Of a stretch of 64,000 nucleotides of DNA, positions 1 to 7,821 are shown piece after piece. The notes under the pieces are model-generated. The model worked only from the letters and a program-made list of their open reading frames with translations. It did not search any database and had not been told where the DNA came from. Every line of letters starts with the position of its first letter. Position 1 is the first letter of the stretch. The DNA is from a virus. Made by a program: the position numbers and the translations under genes. The stretch lies in the IMG/VR virus record IMGVR_UViG_3300022745_000018, positions 107,910 through 171,909 of that record. The stretch is one strand, 5' to 3'.

Positions 1-441
1 GATCTTGGCAAACATCTTCTTGGGCATCTTGTACTTAAACACACCACCCTCAGCTTCAGGATTGTTAGTGTCCTTAATCACCAAGATGTTGACTGTGTAA
101 GTTTCTTTGCGTTTGCGGCCGCGAACGATCTCCTTGTTCGCTTCTACTTCAGTTTCCCAAAGTTCACGATTGGCTTCGGAGACAGGATCTGGCAGACCGA
201 TAGTTGAAGGACTATCTTCAATATACCAACGATTGGTATTGGCATCTTTGAATGCAAAAGAGAATTTGCGTTGGAATGGGATCTCGTCGATGTTCTTGTC
301 AGGCAAGATACGGATCACAGCAGAGGCATTACCAACCTTGTCAGGTGTAGGTCTCCAGTATTCTGAATCCCCTTCATTATTATCGTAGGTTTTCTTTTGT
401 GAAATTGTGTCAAATTGTTGAAGCAGTTTTGAAAAGTCCAT
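1..441 (-). CDS. 32: Single-stranded DNA-binding protein gp32, N-terminal part (truncated by window edge)
   Basis: T4 gp32 family: it coats ssDNA during replication, recombination and repair and organises the replisome. 147 codons are visible, starting at ATG 441 behind AAGGAAA; the rest lies outside the window. The N-terminal cooperativity segment is followed by the OB-fold core, with GNASAVIRILPDKN, WYIEDSPSTIG and the TVNILVIKD and GGVFKYKMPKKM strands matching T4 gp32 in order. The zinc-binding site of T4 gp32 (His64, Cys77, Cys87, Cys90) is not seen: the equivalent stretch reads DSPSTIGLPDPVSEANREL and has no cysteine. A GATAAATA element upstream (506-513) resembles a T4 late promoter box. 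Confidence 0.93.
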   Translation of the reverse strand, partial: MDFSKLLQQFDTISQKKTYDNNEGDSEYWRPTPDKVGNASAVIRILPDKNIDEIPFQRKFSFAFKDANTNRWYIEDSPSTIGLPDPVSEANRELWETEVEANKEIVRGRKRKETYTVNILVIKDTNNPEAEGGVFKYKMPKKMFAKI

Positions 442-505
442 TTTGATTTCCTTTTTGAAGTTTAGTGAATCCGATTTGTTATTGTCAGATCGGCAACTGA
501 CTATC

Positions 506-513
506 TATTTATC
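506..513 (-). promoter_or_regulatory. Possible T4-type late promoter box upstream of gp32
   Basis: On the minus strand this reads GATAAATA, 7 of 8 matches to the T4 late box TATAAATA, 65 bp before the gp32 start. A single box of this size can occur by chance, so this is only a candidate. Confidence 0.3.
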
Positions 514-530
514 TCTGTCTAGAAAGACAA

Positions 531-560
531 ATGGAGACCGCAGTATTTCGCGGTCTCCAT
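531..560 (-). terminator. Rho-independent terminator after the small HTH gene
   Basis: A perfect 11-bp inverted repeat, ATGGAGACCGC / GCGGTCTCCAT, with an 8-nt loop, followed on the minus strand by TTTGTCTTTC. It lies 14 bp after the stop of the HTH gene and before gp32, so it would separate the two units. Confidence 0.8.
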
Positions 561-574
561 TCAAGATTCTCTAG

Positions 575-766
575 TTACAGAGAATAGCAGGTCAGACCGG
601 TGCGTGTCTGACTGGTTTGGATTGCCATGCCATGTTCGTAACGCAGATCATAGATTCGAGCAGACAGACGCTGGATGCCCATCTTCTCAGCTTGAGCTTT
701 GGTCACAGAACGGCCAGCCTCGAACAGAGCAGCCAGTTTTTCCAGTTGAGTTTTGGTTTTCTTCAT
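575..766 (-). CDS. Small winged helix-turn-helix protein
   Basis: 63 aa, ATG 766 preceded by AAGGTATGAA. The protein is nearly all one small DNA-binding domain: helices around residues 4-17 (KTQLEKLAALFEAGRSVT), 20-28 and 33-40 (LSARIYDLRYEHG), then a short beta wing to the C-terminus. This is the pattern of small phage winged-helix proteins that read RLSARIYDLR in the recognition helix. It has a sigma-70-like promoter of its own at 824-851 and a terminator at 531-560, so it is a single-gene unit. A regulatory role is inferred; the target is unknown. Confidence 0.75.
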   Translation of the reverse strand: MKKTKTQLEKLAALFEAGRSVTKAQAEKMGIQRLSARIYDLRYEHGMAIQTSQTRTGLTCYSL

Positions 767-823
767 TTCATACCTTTCATGTTAAAGAAAAATGATGGTG
801 GATAACTGCACCATCTACAGTTT

Positions 824-851
824 ATTTTACACAGCAAAATCGCCATGTAAA
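824..851 (-). promoter_or_regulatory. Sigma-70-like promoter for the HTH gene
   Basis: Minus strand: AAAAATTTTACA with TTTACA at 851-846, 16-bp spacer, extended -10 TGTGTAAAAT with TAAAAT at 829-824. It has the same layout as the promoter at 3422-3449 and lies 58 bp upstream of the HTH start. Confidence 0.75.
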
Positions 852-858
852 ATTTTTC

Positions 859-1011
859 TTAGCTGAGCGCCGGTAACGTAACCAGAACCAACCCGCATAG
901 AATGATCACATCAGAATTCGGTACTTTGAAATAGACACCGACCATACCCATTCCAACCAGTGTTACGCCAGAGACAAATGAGGCAATGTTCTTCATGATA
1001 TGTTCTTTCAT
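859..1011 (-). CDS. Small membrane protein downstream of nadV
   Basis: 50 aa from ATG 1011, which overlaps the nadV stop as ATGA; an in-frame ATG at 996 would give 45 aa. Two hydrophobic segments (IASFVSGVTLVGMGMVGVYF and VIILCGLVLVTLPAL) fill almost the whole protein, so a two-pass inner-membrane hairpin is likely. It is translationally coupled to nadV. No family recognised; a part in nicotinamide/NMN supply is only a guess from position. Confidence 0.6.
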   Translation of the reverse strand: MKEHIMKNIASFVSGVTLVGMGMVGVYFKVPNSDVIILCGLVLVTLPALS

Positions 1012-2360
1012 TTTGCTACCGTATCGAACCAAGTGTTAACACCAGCGAAGGCACGTTCACGGATCTCGTCAAACGTTGGCCTGTAAAGAACCTTACCGTT
1101 TTCGTAGTAAGTAACGAAGTCAGCAGAATCTTGATTTCCGCCCTTCGATTTCTTACCAGGATCCGTGATAGGATTCTTCACTGTTTTGACAGCCTTGCCA
1201 CCAATGATCATCTCAGATGTTTTCTGAGCAAACTTGGATGTGTCACGTGTAACGGATTGCAGCAAGCCACCACCTGAGCCTAGCACGACACATTCGGGAG
1301 CATACCCGAGGTCAACCACTTTCTGCATTAGCATCAAAGCAGTGGTTGGGTTGATGCCATCGCCTTGAATGATACCGACATTGTTGATCACTTTCTTGCC
1401 TTTGCTATTGATCTTGTAACCAAACGCATTACTTTGCATTTCAAGCAGAGCAGGCACGACTTCGAACATATCACCTGAATCTGGACGGAACACGACCTTG
1501 GCTCCAGAATTCACGATCTGTTCTTTGAACGTCGTACATAGGAGAGCAGCTTCGCGGAAAGTATTGTAACCATCAATCACGATGGAAACAATAGAACCAG
1601 GTTTCGCATAGACATCAAGCATTCGCTTGAGATATTCATGTTGACCGCCTTCACCGTACGAACATTGGACGCTGTGTTCAGATGCAGGAACTGAGAATCC
1701 GATCGGACCCTTTGCTCCGTAATAGTGTTTAGCGTACTGCAGAGCAGCGACATTGTCTGTACCGCTAAAGAAAACCAAATGGCCAAGACCGCCGACACCT
1801 GAAGATTCGAACGAGGTGGCGCCACGAGAACCGAAGTCATTCAAAGCAAATGGAAGATTTCCTGGATTGTCTGATGCAATATCATAGAACCACTTCAGCG
1901 ACTTGTAGAGTTCTAGACCCTGAGATGCGATCGTGGTGGGATACCAGACAGATCGCTGCATCGCAGTCTCGATGAACGATGCCAGGGTTGGGCACTTTGG
2001 ATCCGTGGAAACAACAGACACAATTGCGGTGTTTGAAGGGACAACTTGACCCTCAGGAATACCACGAACACGAAGAGGTAGGAATCCGCCGTGTTTGTTG
2101 AGGACATGTTCCCACATCGCTCGGTCAAACGGTTCACCGTGTGGAACGATCAGTTCTTCCGCTTCGTCAATGTCAGCTTTTGTGATTGGTGTTTCCAGCC
2201 AGTCCTTGATATAGACACTTAGACCTAAGGGGACGATTCGTTTACCAGAAACACGCGGTTCAATGTACGAATACATCGATTCGGTTCCGTTTGGATAGAC
2301 TGCTAAAGTCTGACTGTATTTGTACGAATCTGCACTGAGAACTACATTTTTCTTGAACAT
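1008..2360 (-). CDS. nadV: Nicotinamide phosphoribosyltransferase (NAMPT/NadV)
   Basis: 450 aa, ATG 2360 behind AGGAG. It makes nicotinamide mononucleotide from nicotinamide and PRPP, the first step of the two-step salvage route to NAD. Family landmarks are all present: DSYKY near residue 11 (substrate-stacking Tyr region), NDFGSRG 174-180, SGTDNVAALQ with Asp202, PASEHS with His229 (equivalent of the autophosphorylated His of human NAMPT), RPDSGD 292-297 (PRPP contacts), IQGDG 331-335 and GSGGGLLQ 361-368. Length agrees with bacterial and phage NadV. It is followed by an ATGA-coupled membrane protein and preceded by the NMN adenylyltransferase gene, which supplies the second step, so the pair forms a complete nicotinamide-to-NAD route. 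Confidence 0.97.
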   Translation of the reverse strand: MFKKNVVLSADSYKYSQTLAVYPNGTESMYSYIEPRVSGKRIVPLGLSVYIKDWLETPITKADIDEAEELIVPHGEPFDRAMWEHVLNKHGGFLPLRVRGIPEGQVVPSNTAIVSVVSTDPKCPTLASFIETAMQRSVWYPTTIASQGLELYKSLKWFYDIASDNPGNLPFALNDFGSRGATSFESSGVGGLGHLVFFSGTDNVAALQYAKHYYGAKGPIGFSVPASEHSVQCSYGEGGQHEYLKRMLDVYAKPGSIVSIVIDGYNTFREAALLCTTFKEQIVNSGAKVVFRPDSGDMFEVVPALLEMQSNAFGYKINSKGKKVINNVGIIQGDGINPTTALMLMQKVVDLGYAPECVVLGSGGGLLQSVTRDTSKFAQKTSEMIIGGKAVKTVKNPITDPGKKSKGGNQDSADFVTYYENGKVLYRPTFDEIRERAFAGVNTWFDTVAK

Positions 2361-2384
2361 TTTTAACTCCTATAGATGTTCGGT

Positions 2385-3389
2385 TTAACACACTTGAGAT
2401 TTGTAAGCCGGTTCTTGAACCACACCGGTCATTACTGAGATGATGTCTTTATGATCATCAAACATAGCGATACTGTTGAGTGCTTCGGATAAAGGCACCC
2501 ATCGGCAACTAGCAGCATCATCACGCCCATTTGCTCTCGGCAGAGAACCATCCTTATCAGGTTGAATTCTAATATGAACAGCAAGGGTGCTTCTTGGGAT
2601 CCCCATGCAGCGTGTAGGATCGTCAAATAGACGCGTTCCTACAATCGAACCACGGAGAACTTTTTCTGGGACACGAACATTCGTTTCTTCATTGAGTTCG
2701 CGGATAGCGCAGTCCAAGAAGGTTTCGTCGCGATTTTTGAAGCCGCCTGGTAAAGCCATCGTTCCTGCGCCGGGTGCAAACTTTCGTTCGATCAGAAGGA
2801 TGTGGCCATTGCATTCCAAGATAGCATCACCACAATTGAAATTGAGTGTATCTGGGTATGGGTATTTAGCGAATGCAACCTTCTCACGTTCATAGAAAAG
2901 GTAATCACCTAGTACCGTTTCTGGTACAGACCGATCTCGTTCAGCAAACAACTTGTTGCGGATCGTTGTTGCATCTATAGCATGAGATGATTCTACGCTA
3001 CGGAATTCAAATTCCGGGAACCAATTCAAATAATCATTCCCGATCTTGTAATGACCGAACAGAATGACTTTTTCGTCAGGTTTTGCTAACGAACCAATCG
3101 TCATCCTAACATCGGTGAGCCATTGCCCATCCGAATAACGATAGTCGTTCAGCGGAGCAAATTCCACTCTAGAGAGATCGATTTTGCTGTTTCGCATAGC
3201 GACGATTAGTGCTTGTACACGTTCGCTATACGTCCATGGATTTTTGATCGAGCGGCATTGGTTAGCTGAACCAACCAAAACCAGTAAACGATCCACTTGA
3301 GATGCGGCTACACCCAACAAGTGCATATGGCCAGCATGCGGTTTTCCAGATTGAAACCGCCCAATAACAACTCCTACAGTTTTCTTCAC
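2385..3389 (-). CDS. nadM: Bifunctional NMN adenylyltransferase / Nudix hydrolase (NadM-Nudix)
   Basis: 334 aa, GTG start at 3389 behind GAGGAG. Residues 1-175 are an NMN adenylyltransferase: GRFQ at 10-13, HAGH at 18-21 (nucleotidyl-transferase HxGH), and the C-terminal TTIRNKL motif at 141-147. Residues 185-325 are a Nudix domain, with the box GGFKNRDETF...REL.EE between 215 and 238. The same fusion is known in cyanobacteria and in some T4-like phages. It would make NAD from the NMN produced by the neighbouring NadV; the Nudix half may hydrolyse ADP-ribose or related nucleotides. It is transcribed from the strong promoter at 3422-3449, with nadV 24 bp downstream. Confidence 0.95.
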   Translation of the reverse strand: MKKTVGVVIGRFQSGKPHAGHMHLLGVAASQVDRLLVLVGSANQCRSIKNPWTYSERVQALIVAMRNSKIDLSRVEFAPLNDYRYSDGQWLTDVRMTIGSLAKPDEKVILFGHYKIGNDYLNWFPEFEFRSVESSHAIDATTIRNKLFAERDRSVPETVLGDYLFYEREKVAFAKYPYPDTLNFNCGDAILECNGHILLIERKFAPGAGTMALPGGFKNRDETFLDCAIRELNEETNVRVPEKVLRGSIVGTRLFDDPTRCMGIPRSTLAVHIRIQPDKDGSLPRANGRDDAASCRWVPLSEALNSIAMFDDHKDIISVMTGVVQEPAYKSQVC

Positions 3390-3421
3390 CTGAACTCCTC
3401 AGATATATGATGATAGAATTT

Positions 3422-3449
3422 ATTTTACACAGACTCTAGAGAATGTAAA
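3422..3449 (-). promoter_or_regulatory. Sigma-70-like promoter of the NAD salvage operon
   Basis: Minus strand: AAAAATTTTACA (TTTACA 3449-3444), 16-bp spacer, TGTGTAAAAT (TAAAAT 3427-3422). It lies 33 bp before the nadM GTG and directly after the stop of the upstream nucleotidyltransferase gene. It gives nadM-nadV and the small membrane gene independent, probably early, expression. Confidence 0.8.
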
Positions 3450-3456
3450 ATTTTTC

Positions 3457-4503
3457 TCACAGATGTTTGTAGACATGGTCTACAAACAGTTCATGACGAT
3501 GTTTCTGCCAATGTTCGAAGTCGTCTTTGATCAACTGTTCTGTTACTTCCGCCGTTCTAGCGATAATAGCAGACTGATGATATTTTGTACCATTCGTCAG
3601 ATATCTAATGAACTCACCCAATTGCTTTCCGGATAGACCAGTCAGACGACCAACGATATCTCCATTGAATTTCTCTCTAGCCATCAATTGAAGACTATGA
3701 CGGCGATGGATCTCGAAATGATCTTGAGCAGCATGTGGGAATTCAGTGAAGATCAGACCGTTCCAGATACGCTTGTCTTCAGGGAATACATACCAATCTT
3801 TTTCTCCCAGCGATTCGCACCACTTCAAGAATGCCGTGTATGTTTTGCGCTTCTTATCACGAACGCGGGCAATTGAATTCCGATTCTCCAGTAAATAGAT
3901 GGACGGATTGAACAGATCGTTGTCGGCTACGTATTTGAACATCTCCTCGAGCGTCTGGAATCCTTCTAGATGCACTTCAGGATCGTAACCGATTAACCGC
4001 AAAGCCGCGGAGAAATCTCTCGTGACGACGATGTTTCCGATTCTGTCAGTACCTGCGTTAACTGGCATCCATAGACCGTCATGTCCAAACTTCAACCCAA
4101 GCTTATGGAAAATTCTACCAAGGAGGTTACCACAATCATTGTAGGAGAAGTACCGCAGAGCGAAGTCGTATGATTGACGAGCGATATGAATCAGATCAAC
4201 CTGTACGACACCATCATCCAAAGGAATACCCAATGAAATGATTTTAGATTTCTTGTCTGCCCAAGCAAACTGCGAATGTTCAATTGCACCAAGTTCTCTA
4301 TCAATTTGAGTCGTAGAATCCACCGTCTCGTCGAGCATCACGACAATGTCGATATCACCAAAGTCATCCTTGTCTCGGTATGCAGGAATAACATCGGCTG
4401 TATACCCCAAAGAACGGATTTTCTCTACAACATCAGCAGAGATCGTGATGAACTGTTCTTTGTTCATTCGTTTGGCTTGAAAGCCCAATGCAGTGCCACC
4501 CAT
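3457..4503 (-). CDS. Predicted nucleotidyltransferase (polymerase-beta fold)
   Basis: 348 aa, ATG 4503. The N-terminus MGGTALG and the pattern FGDIDIVVML (about residues 48-57) followed by a second acidic strand (VVQVDLIHI) are the glycine-rich loop and metal-binding DxD strands of the polymerase-beta nucleotidyltransferase fold. The C-terminal 100 residues are mainly helical, with LSGKQLGEFIRYL as in phage members of the family. Substrate cannot be read from sequence: RNA 3' ends, a protein or a small nucleotide are all possible. It is the last gene of a minus-strand run (SprT, 84 aa, 171 aa, this gene) under the AACYACAT promoter at 5813-5840, directly upstream of the NAD operon. Confidence 0.75.
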   Translation of the reverse strand: MGGTALGFQAKRMNKEQFITISADVVEKIRSLGYTADVIPAYRDKDDFGDIDIVVMLDETVDSTTQIDRELGAIEHSQFAWADKKSKIISLGIPLDDGVVQVDLIHIARQSYDFALRYFSYNDCGNLLGRIFHKLGLKFGHDGLWMPVNAGTDRIGNIVVTRDFSAALRLIGYDPEVHLEGFQTLEEMFKYVADNDLFNPSIYLLENRNSIARVRDKKRKTYTAFLKWCESLGEKDWYVFPEDKRIWNGLIFTEFPHAAQDHFEIHRRHSLQLMAREKFNGDIVGRLTGLSGKQLGEFIRYLTNGTKYHQSAIIARTAEVTEQLIKDDFEHWQKHRHELFVDHVYKHL

Positions 4504-4504
4504 A

Positions 4505-5020
4505 TCATTTCCTTACTACTGAAAGCATCATGACGATGTAGTCTGAACCACACCAATACACAGAGTGTTCTTTCCGAGGATTGAAGATAAGCGCTCTTTC
4601 ATAAAGAGCACCATAACTCTTCTTACTTGTCACTGAATCGTAATACTGAAATCTTGGTAGATCGCAGTAGATAGTTTTTGAGTTTCGCTCTTCATTGACA
4701 ACTGCAATCGGTAGTACGAAGAAATGGATTTTCGGATGAATATCATCGGTATGCGGAGTAACCGATATTGTGTGCATCTGAAATTCTACACAACCTGAAG
4801 GTATGTGATCGATGTACTTTCGATTCTTGTTGTAGTCATCACCAACCAATTCAAACCCATCATCCGACACGGACTCAATGATGAAGCATTGAAGTTCTTT
4901 CGGTAATTCAGAGAACTCCATCAAAGGGCCGCTAAATGAATTTACTTCATAAGTACATTGGTCAAATTTCGACCAAATCGACTTTGCAAAATCTTCAGAT
5001 ACAAGTGGAGAGTGAATCAT
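4505..5020 (-). CDS. Unknown protein, possible 2OG-Fe(II) oxygenase
   Basis: 171 aa. The start is set at ATG 5020, which overlaps the upstream stop (ATGA) and has GGAGA seven bases before it; a longer frame from 5065 has no such site. The pattern TPHTDDIHPKIHFFVLPI (an HxD before a hydrophobic strand) and, about 55 residues later, FNPRKEHSVYW with a downstream hydrophobic strand and Arg near the C-terminus follow the HxD...H...R layout of 2-oxoglutarate/Fe(II) oxygenases. This is pattern reading only, and the protein is short for the fold. One base before the nucleotidyltransferase start, so the two are probably co-translated. Confidence 0.5.
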   Translation of the reverse strand: MIHSPLVSEDFAKSIWSKFDQCTYEVNSFSGPLMEFSELPKELQCFIIESVSDDGFELVGDDYNKNRKYIDHIPSGCVEFQMHTISVTPHTDDIHPKIHFFVLPIAVVNEERNSKTIYCDLPRFQYYDSVTSKKSYGALYERALIFNPRKEHSVYWCGSDYIVMMLSVVRK

Positions 5021-5271
5021 AGCGATCTCCAAAACATCAAACGGCGGGCGAGGCGACGATACCATTGATCACGACGGACTTCAGTGATGCTCGCTGTCTG
5101 TCGTTTGAATTCAGAACACTGCTTCTTCCAATCACCCGGCATATAATGAACTCTGTAGTAATGGCCATGATTGATTGCACCTGGCCAAATGTAACGGCCA
5201 CCAGTCTCACACAGAATAGAATGAAACTTGGTGAAGTGCTCAGCTGGAATATTCTCAGATACTATATGCAT
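5017..5271 (-). CDS. Hypothetical protein, 84 aa
   Basis: 84 aa from ATG 5271 (GAGG seven bases upstream); a TTG four codons earlier is less likely. Begins MHIVSENIPAEHFTKFH; contains an aromatic stretch (GGRYIWPGAINHGHYYRVHY) and a basic C-terminus. No family recognised. Its start overlaps the end of the SprT gene and its stop overlaps the next start, so it is tightly coupled in the SprT-nucleotidyltransferase operon. Confidence 0.65.
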   Translation of the reverse strand: MHIVSENIPAEHFTKFHSILCETGGRYIWPGAINHGHYYRVHYMPGDWKKQCSEFKRQTASITEVRRDQWYRRLARRLMFWRSL

Positions 5272-5779
5272 GCTTATCCTCAACAGGCAAACAAAGTCTC
5301 AATGTAACGCCACAACGAAGGCAAGAATACCTCTTACCCTCAGCGATTCGTTTAGCGACGATAGGTCCAACCGGTTGAATACAGCAATGGCATTCAGCCC
5401 GCTGACGATTTGAATTAGTATTTGAACTAAACTCTCGAGAAATAAACCGAGATGGTTTACCACCAATAGACGCAACAATGCGCTTCCATTCTTTACCATG
5501 CGACTGTTTTGCTTCTGGATGTAGACAAGCAGTAATTACATGAGCGACTTCATGACGCACAATTTCGTCTAAGAACGGTTCACCGTAGAGTTTGAGTCTG
5601 GTTTCGTTGATCTGAATCTTACAGATCTTCTTATCAATCAAATGATCATCAAAGAAAGCACGACCGACTACATGTTTACGATTCATGTAAGACAGCTGAA
5701 CGGTGAAATCTGCAGTTTGAGAATAGCGCTTTAGTAATTCATTGGCTAAAGCAATACACTTGTCATGATATTGATTCAT
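5255..5779 (-). CDS. SprT-like zinc metalloprotease
   Basis: 174 aa. Residues 70-95 hold the metalloprotease core HEVAH (76-80) with a third ligand candidate His94 in SHGKEW. The C-terminal part has a zinc ribbon: cysteines at 130, 132 and 133 pair with CLRC at 153-156. This is the domain order of SprT/Spartan, proteases linked to DNA-protein crosslink repair; a phage copy could act on proteins bound to DNA. First gene after the AACYACAT promoter at 5813-5840. Confidence 0.88.
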   Translation of the reverse strand: MNQYHDKCIALANELLKRYSQTADFTVQLSYMNRKHVVGRAFFDDHLIDKKICKIQINETRLKLYGEPFLDEIVRHEVAHVITACLHPEAKQSHGKEWKRIVASIGGKPSRFISREFSSNTNSNRQRAECHCCIQPVGPIVAKRIAEGKRYSCLRCGVTLRLCLPVEDKHAYSI

Positions 5780-5812
5780 TTTGAAAACTACATTTTGTTT
5801 GTCGATGGATGA

Positions 5813-5840
5813 ATTTTATCCAACCATCGATCATGTAGTT
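5813..5840 (-). promoter_or_regulatory. AACYACAT-N14-TAAAAT promoter, copy A
   Basis: Box AACTACAT at 5840-5833, exactly 14 bp, TAAAAT at 5818-5813, followed by TTCATCCATCGACAAACAAA. Member of the eleven-copy family described in the findings. Drives the SprT gene and downstream genes. Confidence 0.75.
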
Positions 5841-6390
5841 ATTTCAATCCAATGAATTTGGATACCGATAGAAGTTTCTTGGCGATGTATCCACCGACAG
5901 TAGTTGAATCGGTCATGCTAGATATCGGTTTGTCCCAGATTGTTTCGACGGCCAATTTTGTCTCTAAGATAGATGCTTGTTTTGCGATAATTGACGAATT
6001 TTCAATTTCGGCCAATGTTGCACCTGAACCACCAGAGGTATTTACTGTCTGTGCTTGCACGGGAACAACAGATCTTATTAGAACATTGTAGGTACCCAAA
6101 GTTGGGACTAACGGATCTCCACCGCCATCAACGAATAGATTGCCGGTAATCGTCAGTGTATGCGATGCTTCCATCGGGCGAACACGCCAACCATTCTGAA
6201 GAAAGTAATACGGAGGAATTGAGATGCCACCACCCAAGTCATCACCACCCACCGTCTTGAATGCAGGTAAGTATTTAGAATTGTCGCCAATAGTTATCCA
6301 ATCAACCCACCTAGAATATATTTCAGCGGCGCTGACTGTTGCGCTATCCAAGACAATTCTTTTAGATGCTGGGTCGAAAAGAATGGCCAT
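5839..6390 (-). CDS. Virion structural protein, fibre-associated
   Basis: 183 aa from ATG 6390 (a GTG one codon earlier is also possible). It opens with AILFDPASKRIVLDS and contains YSRWVDW, GGDDLGGGISIPPYYFLQ, and GWRVRPMEASHTLTITGN. I recognise this set from phage proteins encoded beside adhesins and tail fibres; the exact role is unknown. The C-terminal third has a predicted helix (LAEIENSSIIAKQASILETK) that could trimerise. It follows the terminator at 6410-6435, so it may depend on read-through or an undetected late promoter. Confidence 0.7.
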   Translation of the reverse strand: MAILFDPASKRIVLDSATVSAAEIYSRWVDWITIGDNSKYLPAFKTVGGDDLGGGISIPPYYFLQNGWRVRPMEASHTLTITGNLFVDGGGDPLVPTLGTYNVLIRSVVPVQAQTVNTSGGSGATLAEIENSSIIAKQASILETKLAVETIWDKPISSMTDSTTVGGYIAKKLLSVSKFIGLK

Positions 6391-6409
6391 CACTAATCGT
6401 TCATGAAAA

Positions 6410-6435
6410 CAATAAAGGGATTTAACCCTCTATTG
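6410..6435 (-). terminator. Hairpin terminator after the 450-aa structural gene
   Basis: Inverted repeat CAATAGAGGG / CCCTTTATTG around TTAAAT (one mismatch in ten pairs), followed on the minus strand by TTTTC. It lies just past the stop at 6439. Confidence 0.6.
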
Positions 6436-6438
6436 TGC

Positions 6439-7791
6439 TTACGAGTAAACCCTGTCCTGCTCAGCGACTAGAGATAACGTAATTGTTTTAGATCTTGTTA
6501 GTGTTCCTGTTGTCACCACAAACTTTCCGGAACCTGGCTTAATACCAATCAGAGTAACTGCTCTATCCGTTCCACCAGTAAATCCGCCCTGCGTATTGCC
6601 ATCGTAGTCATATGTAAACGAGATAGAACCTGAAGAAATTGTACCAGTGATAGGTGTACCGGATGCATCATTAACTGTGATTGCACCGGATTCGCCGTAA
6701 TCATTACCAGTGCCGGGAGGAGATGTGAACATCAGACGATATGACGAACCTGCACCAATCAGAGGTGAATTAGCACTAATCACACCAGAAGAACTGTATG
6801 GGTTAGTGCGCTTTGTATTTGAATCGTCGTAGAACTCAACTCTGTTACTATCAGCAGAGGCAACGTTATCAATGTAGACCGATTGGCTAGTGACCAACGT
6901 ATCACCAACGAATGTTAGCAAGTCTGGTTGAATCTTACCAATCTTTGCACCAGCTGTACCGGAAGAATTGATATCTGATGACTGTCTCAGCAGATACTGA
7001 ATCTTCGTGTAAATCTGTTCCAAAGATGCACCATTGCCATTGATGATGATCTTGAAATTATACGAAGTACCACCAATCGTCCTTGATTGGTTTGCCGTGT
7101 AATATGACACAGTGATACCTGAATACGGTGAACCCGTCATTGCCCCGTCGGCAGCTTGAATCTTCAAGTCATCTTCGTTGGCGATCAAGAAGTTAACTTT
7201 GTAAGCACCTGTACCAGTCGCACCGGTATCAGCCAAGATAGATGACTTGTACTTTTTACCATATTCACGAACGAATGTCTTGGCGTATGTTCGTTTATCT
7301 AGGTTGCCGTTCGTTGCATCACCAAACACTTGAACACCGACGTTGAATTGGTCAGTGAATGGGAAGTTGATTGGGGAATCAGTGGCACCTAGGTGGTAAT
7401 ACGGTTGAGCACCAACGTTGATAGAACCCAAGCCAATGAAACCGGCATATTGACGTTGCAGCAAACCAGCAGACGAATACTCTGACCAACCACCATCACG
7501 TAACATATTGCGAGTGGTATCATCAAACCAAGTCCAACCTGAATACGTTGCACCATCAGTACCCAACTGAAACTGACCTGACAATGCGTCAATCGCATAC
7601 ATCGGGAACGGTGAATCTTGATACGTTACAGTCGCCCACGAGTCCACCAATTTCGAATAGACGGCCTGCAGTGTAACGCCGTCTTTCGCAACCAAGTTGC
7701 CAGTTGCGACTAATCTAATCGTCTTTGCAGTTTCGTCGATGATGATCTCTGTGCCGACGTTTAGCAGGGACTTATTTGTAATTTTTGCCAT
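6439..7791 (-). CDS. Virion structural protein (fibre/adhesin type)
   Basis: 450 aa, ATG 7791 behind GAGGATTGAAAC. Rich in Gly, Ser, Thr, Asn with few charged runs, as expected for an extracellular beta-structured protein. The N-terminus (KTIRLVATGNLVAKDGVTLQ) recalls the KRIVLDSATVSAAEI start of the next gene downstream, which suggests a shared attachment domain. C-terminal residues 340-445 look like an Ig-like beta sandwich. Encoded between two other fibre-type genes; receptor binding or decoration is inferred. Confidence 0.7.
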   Translation of the reverse strand: MAKITNKSLLNVGTEIIIDETAKTIRLVATGNLVAKDGVTLQAVYSKLVDSWATVTYQDSPFPMYAIDALSGQFQLGTDGATYSGWTWFDDTTRNMLRDGGWSEYSSAGLLQRQYAGFIGLGSINVGAQPYYHLGATDSPINFPFTDQFNVGVQVFGDATNGNLDKRTYAKTFVREYGKKYKSSILADTGATGTGAYKVNFLIANEDDLKIQAADGAMTGSPYSGITVSYYTANQSRTIGGTSYNFKIIINGNGASLEQIYTKIQYLLRQSSDINSSGTAGAKIGKIQPDLLTFVGDTLVTSQSVYIDNVASADSNRVEFYDDSNTKRTNPYSSSGVISANSPLIGAGSSYRLMFTSPPGTGNDYGESGAITVNDASGTPITGTISSGSISFTYDYDGNTQGGFTGGTDRAVTLIGIKPGSGKFVVTTGTLTRSKTITLSLVAEQDRVYS

Positions 7792-7813
7792 GTTTCAATC
7801 CTCTAATTTCAAG

Positions 7814-7821
7814 TATTTATT
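7814..7821 (-). promoter_or_regulatory. Possible late promoter box before the 450-aa structural gene
   Basis: Minus strand AATAAATA, 7 of 8 to T4 TATAAATA, 23 bp before the start of a virion gene and overlapping the stop of the one upstream. Candidate only. Confidence 0.3.
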
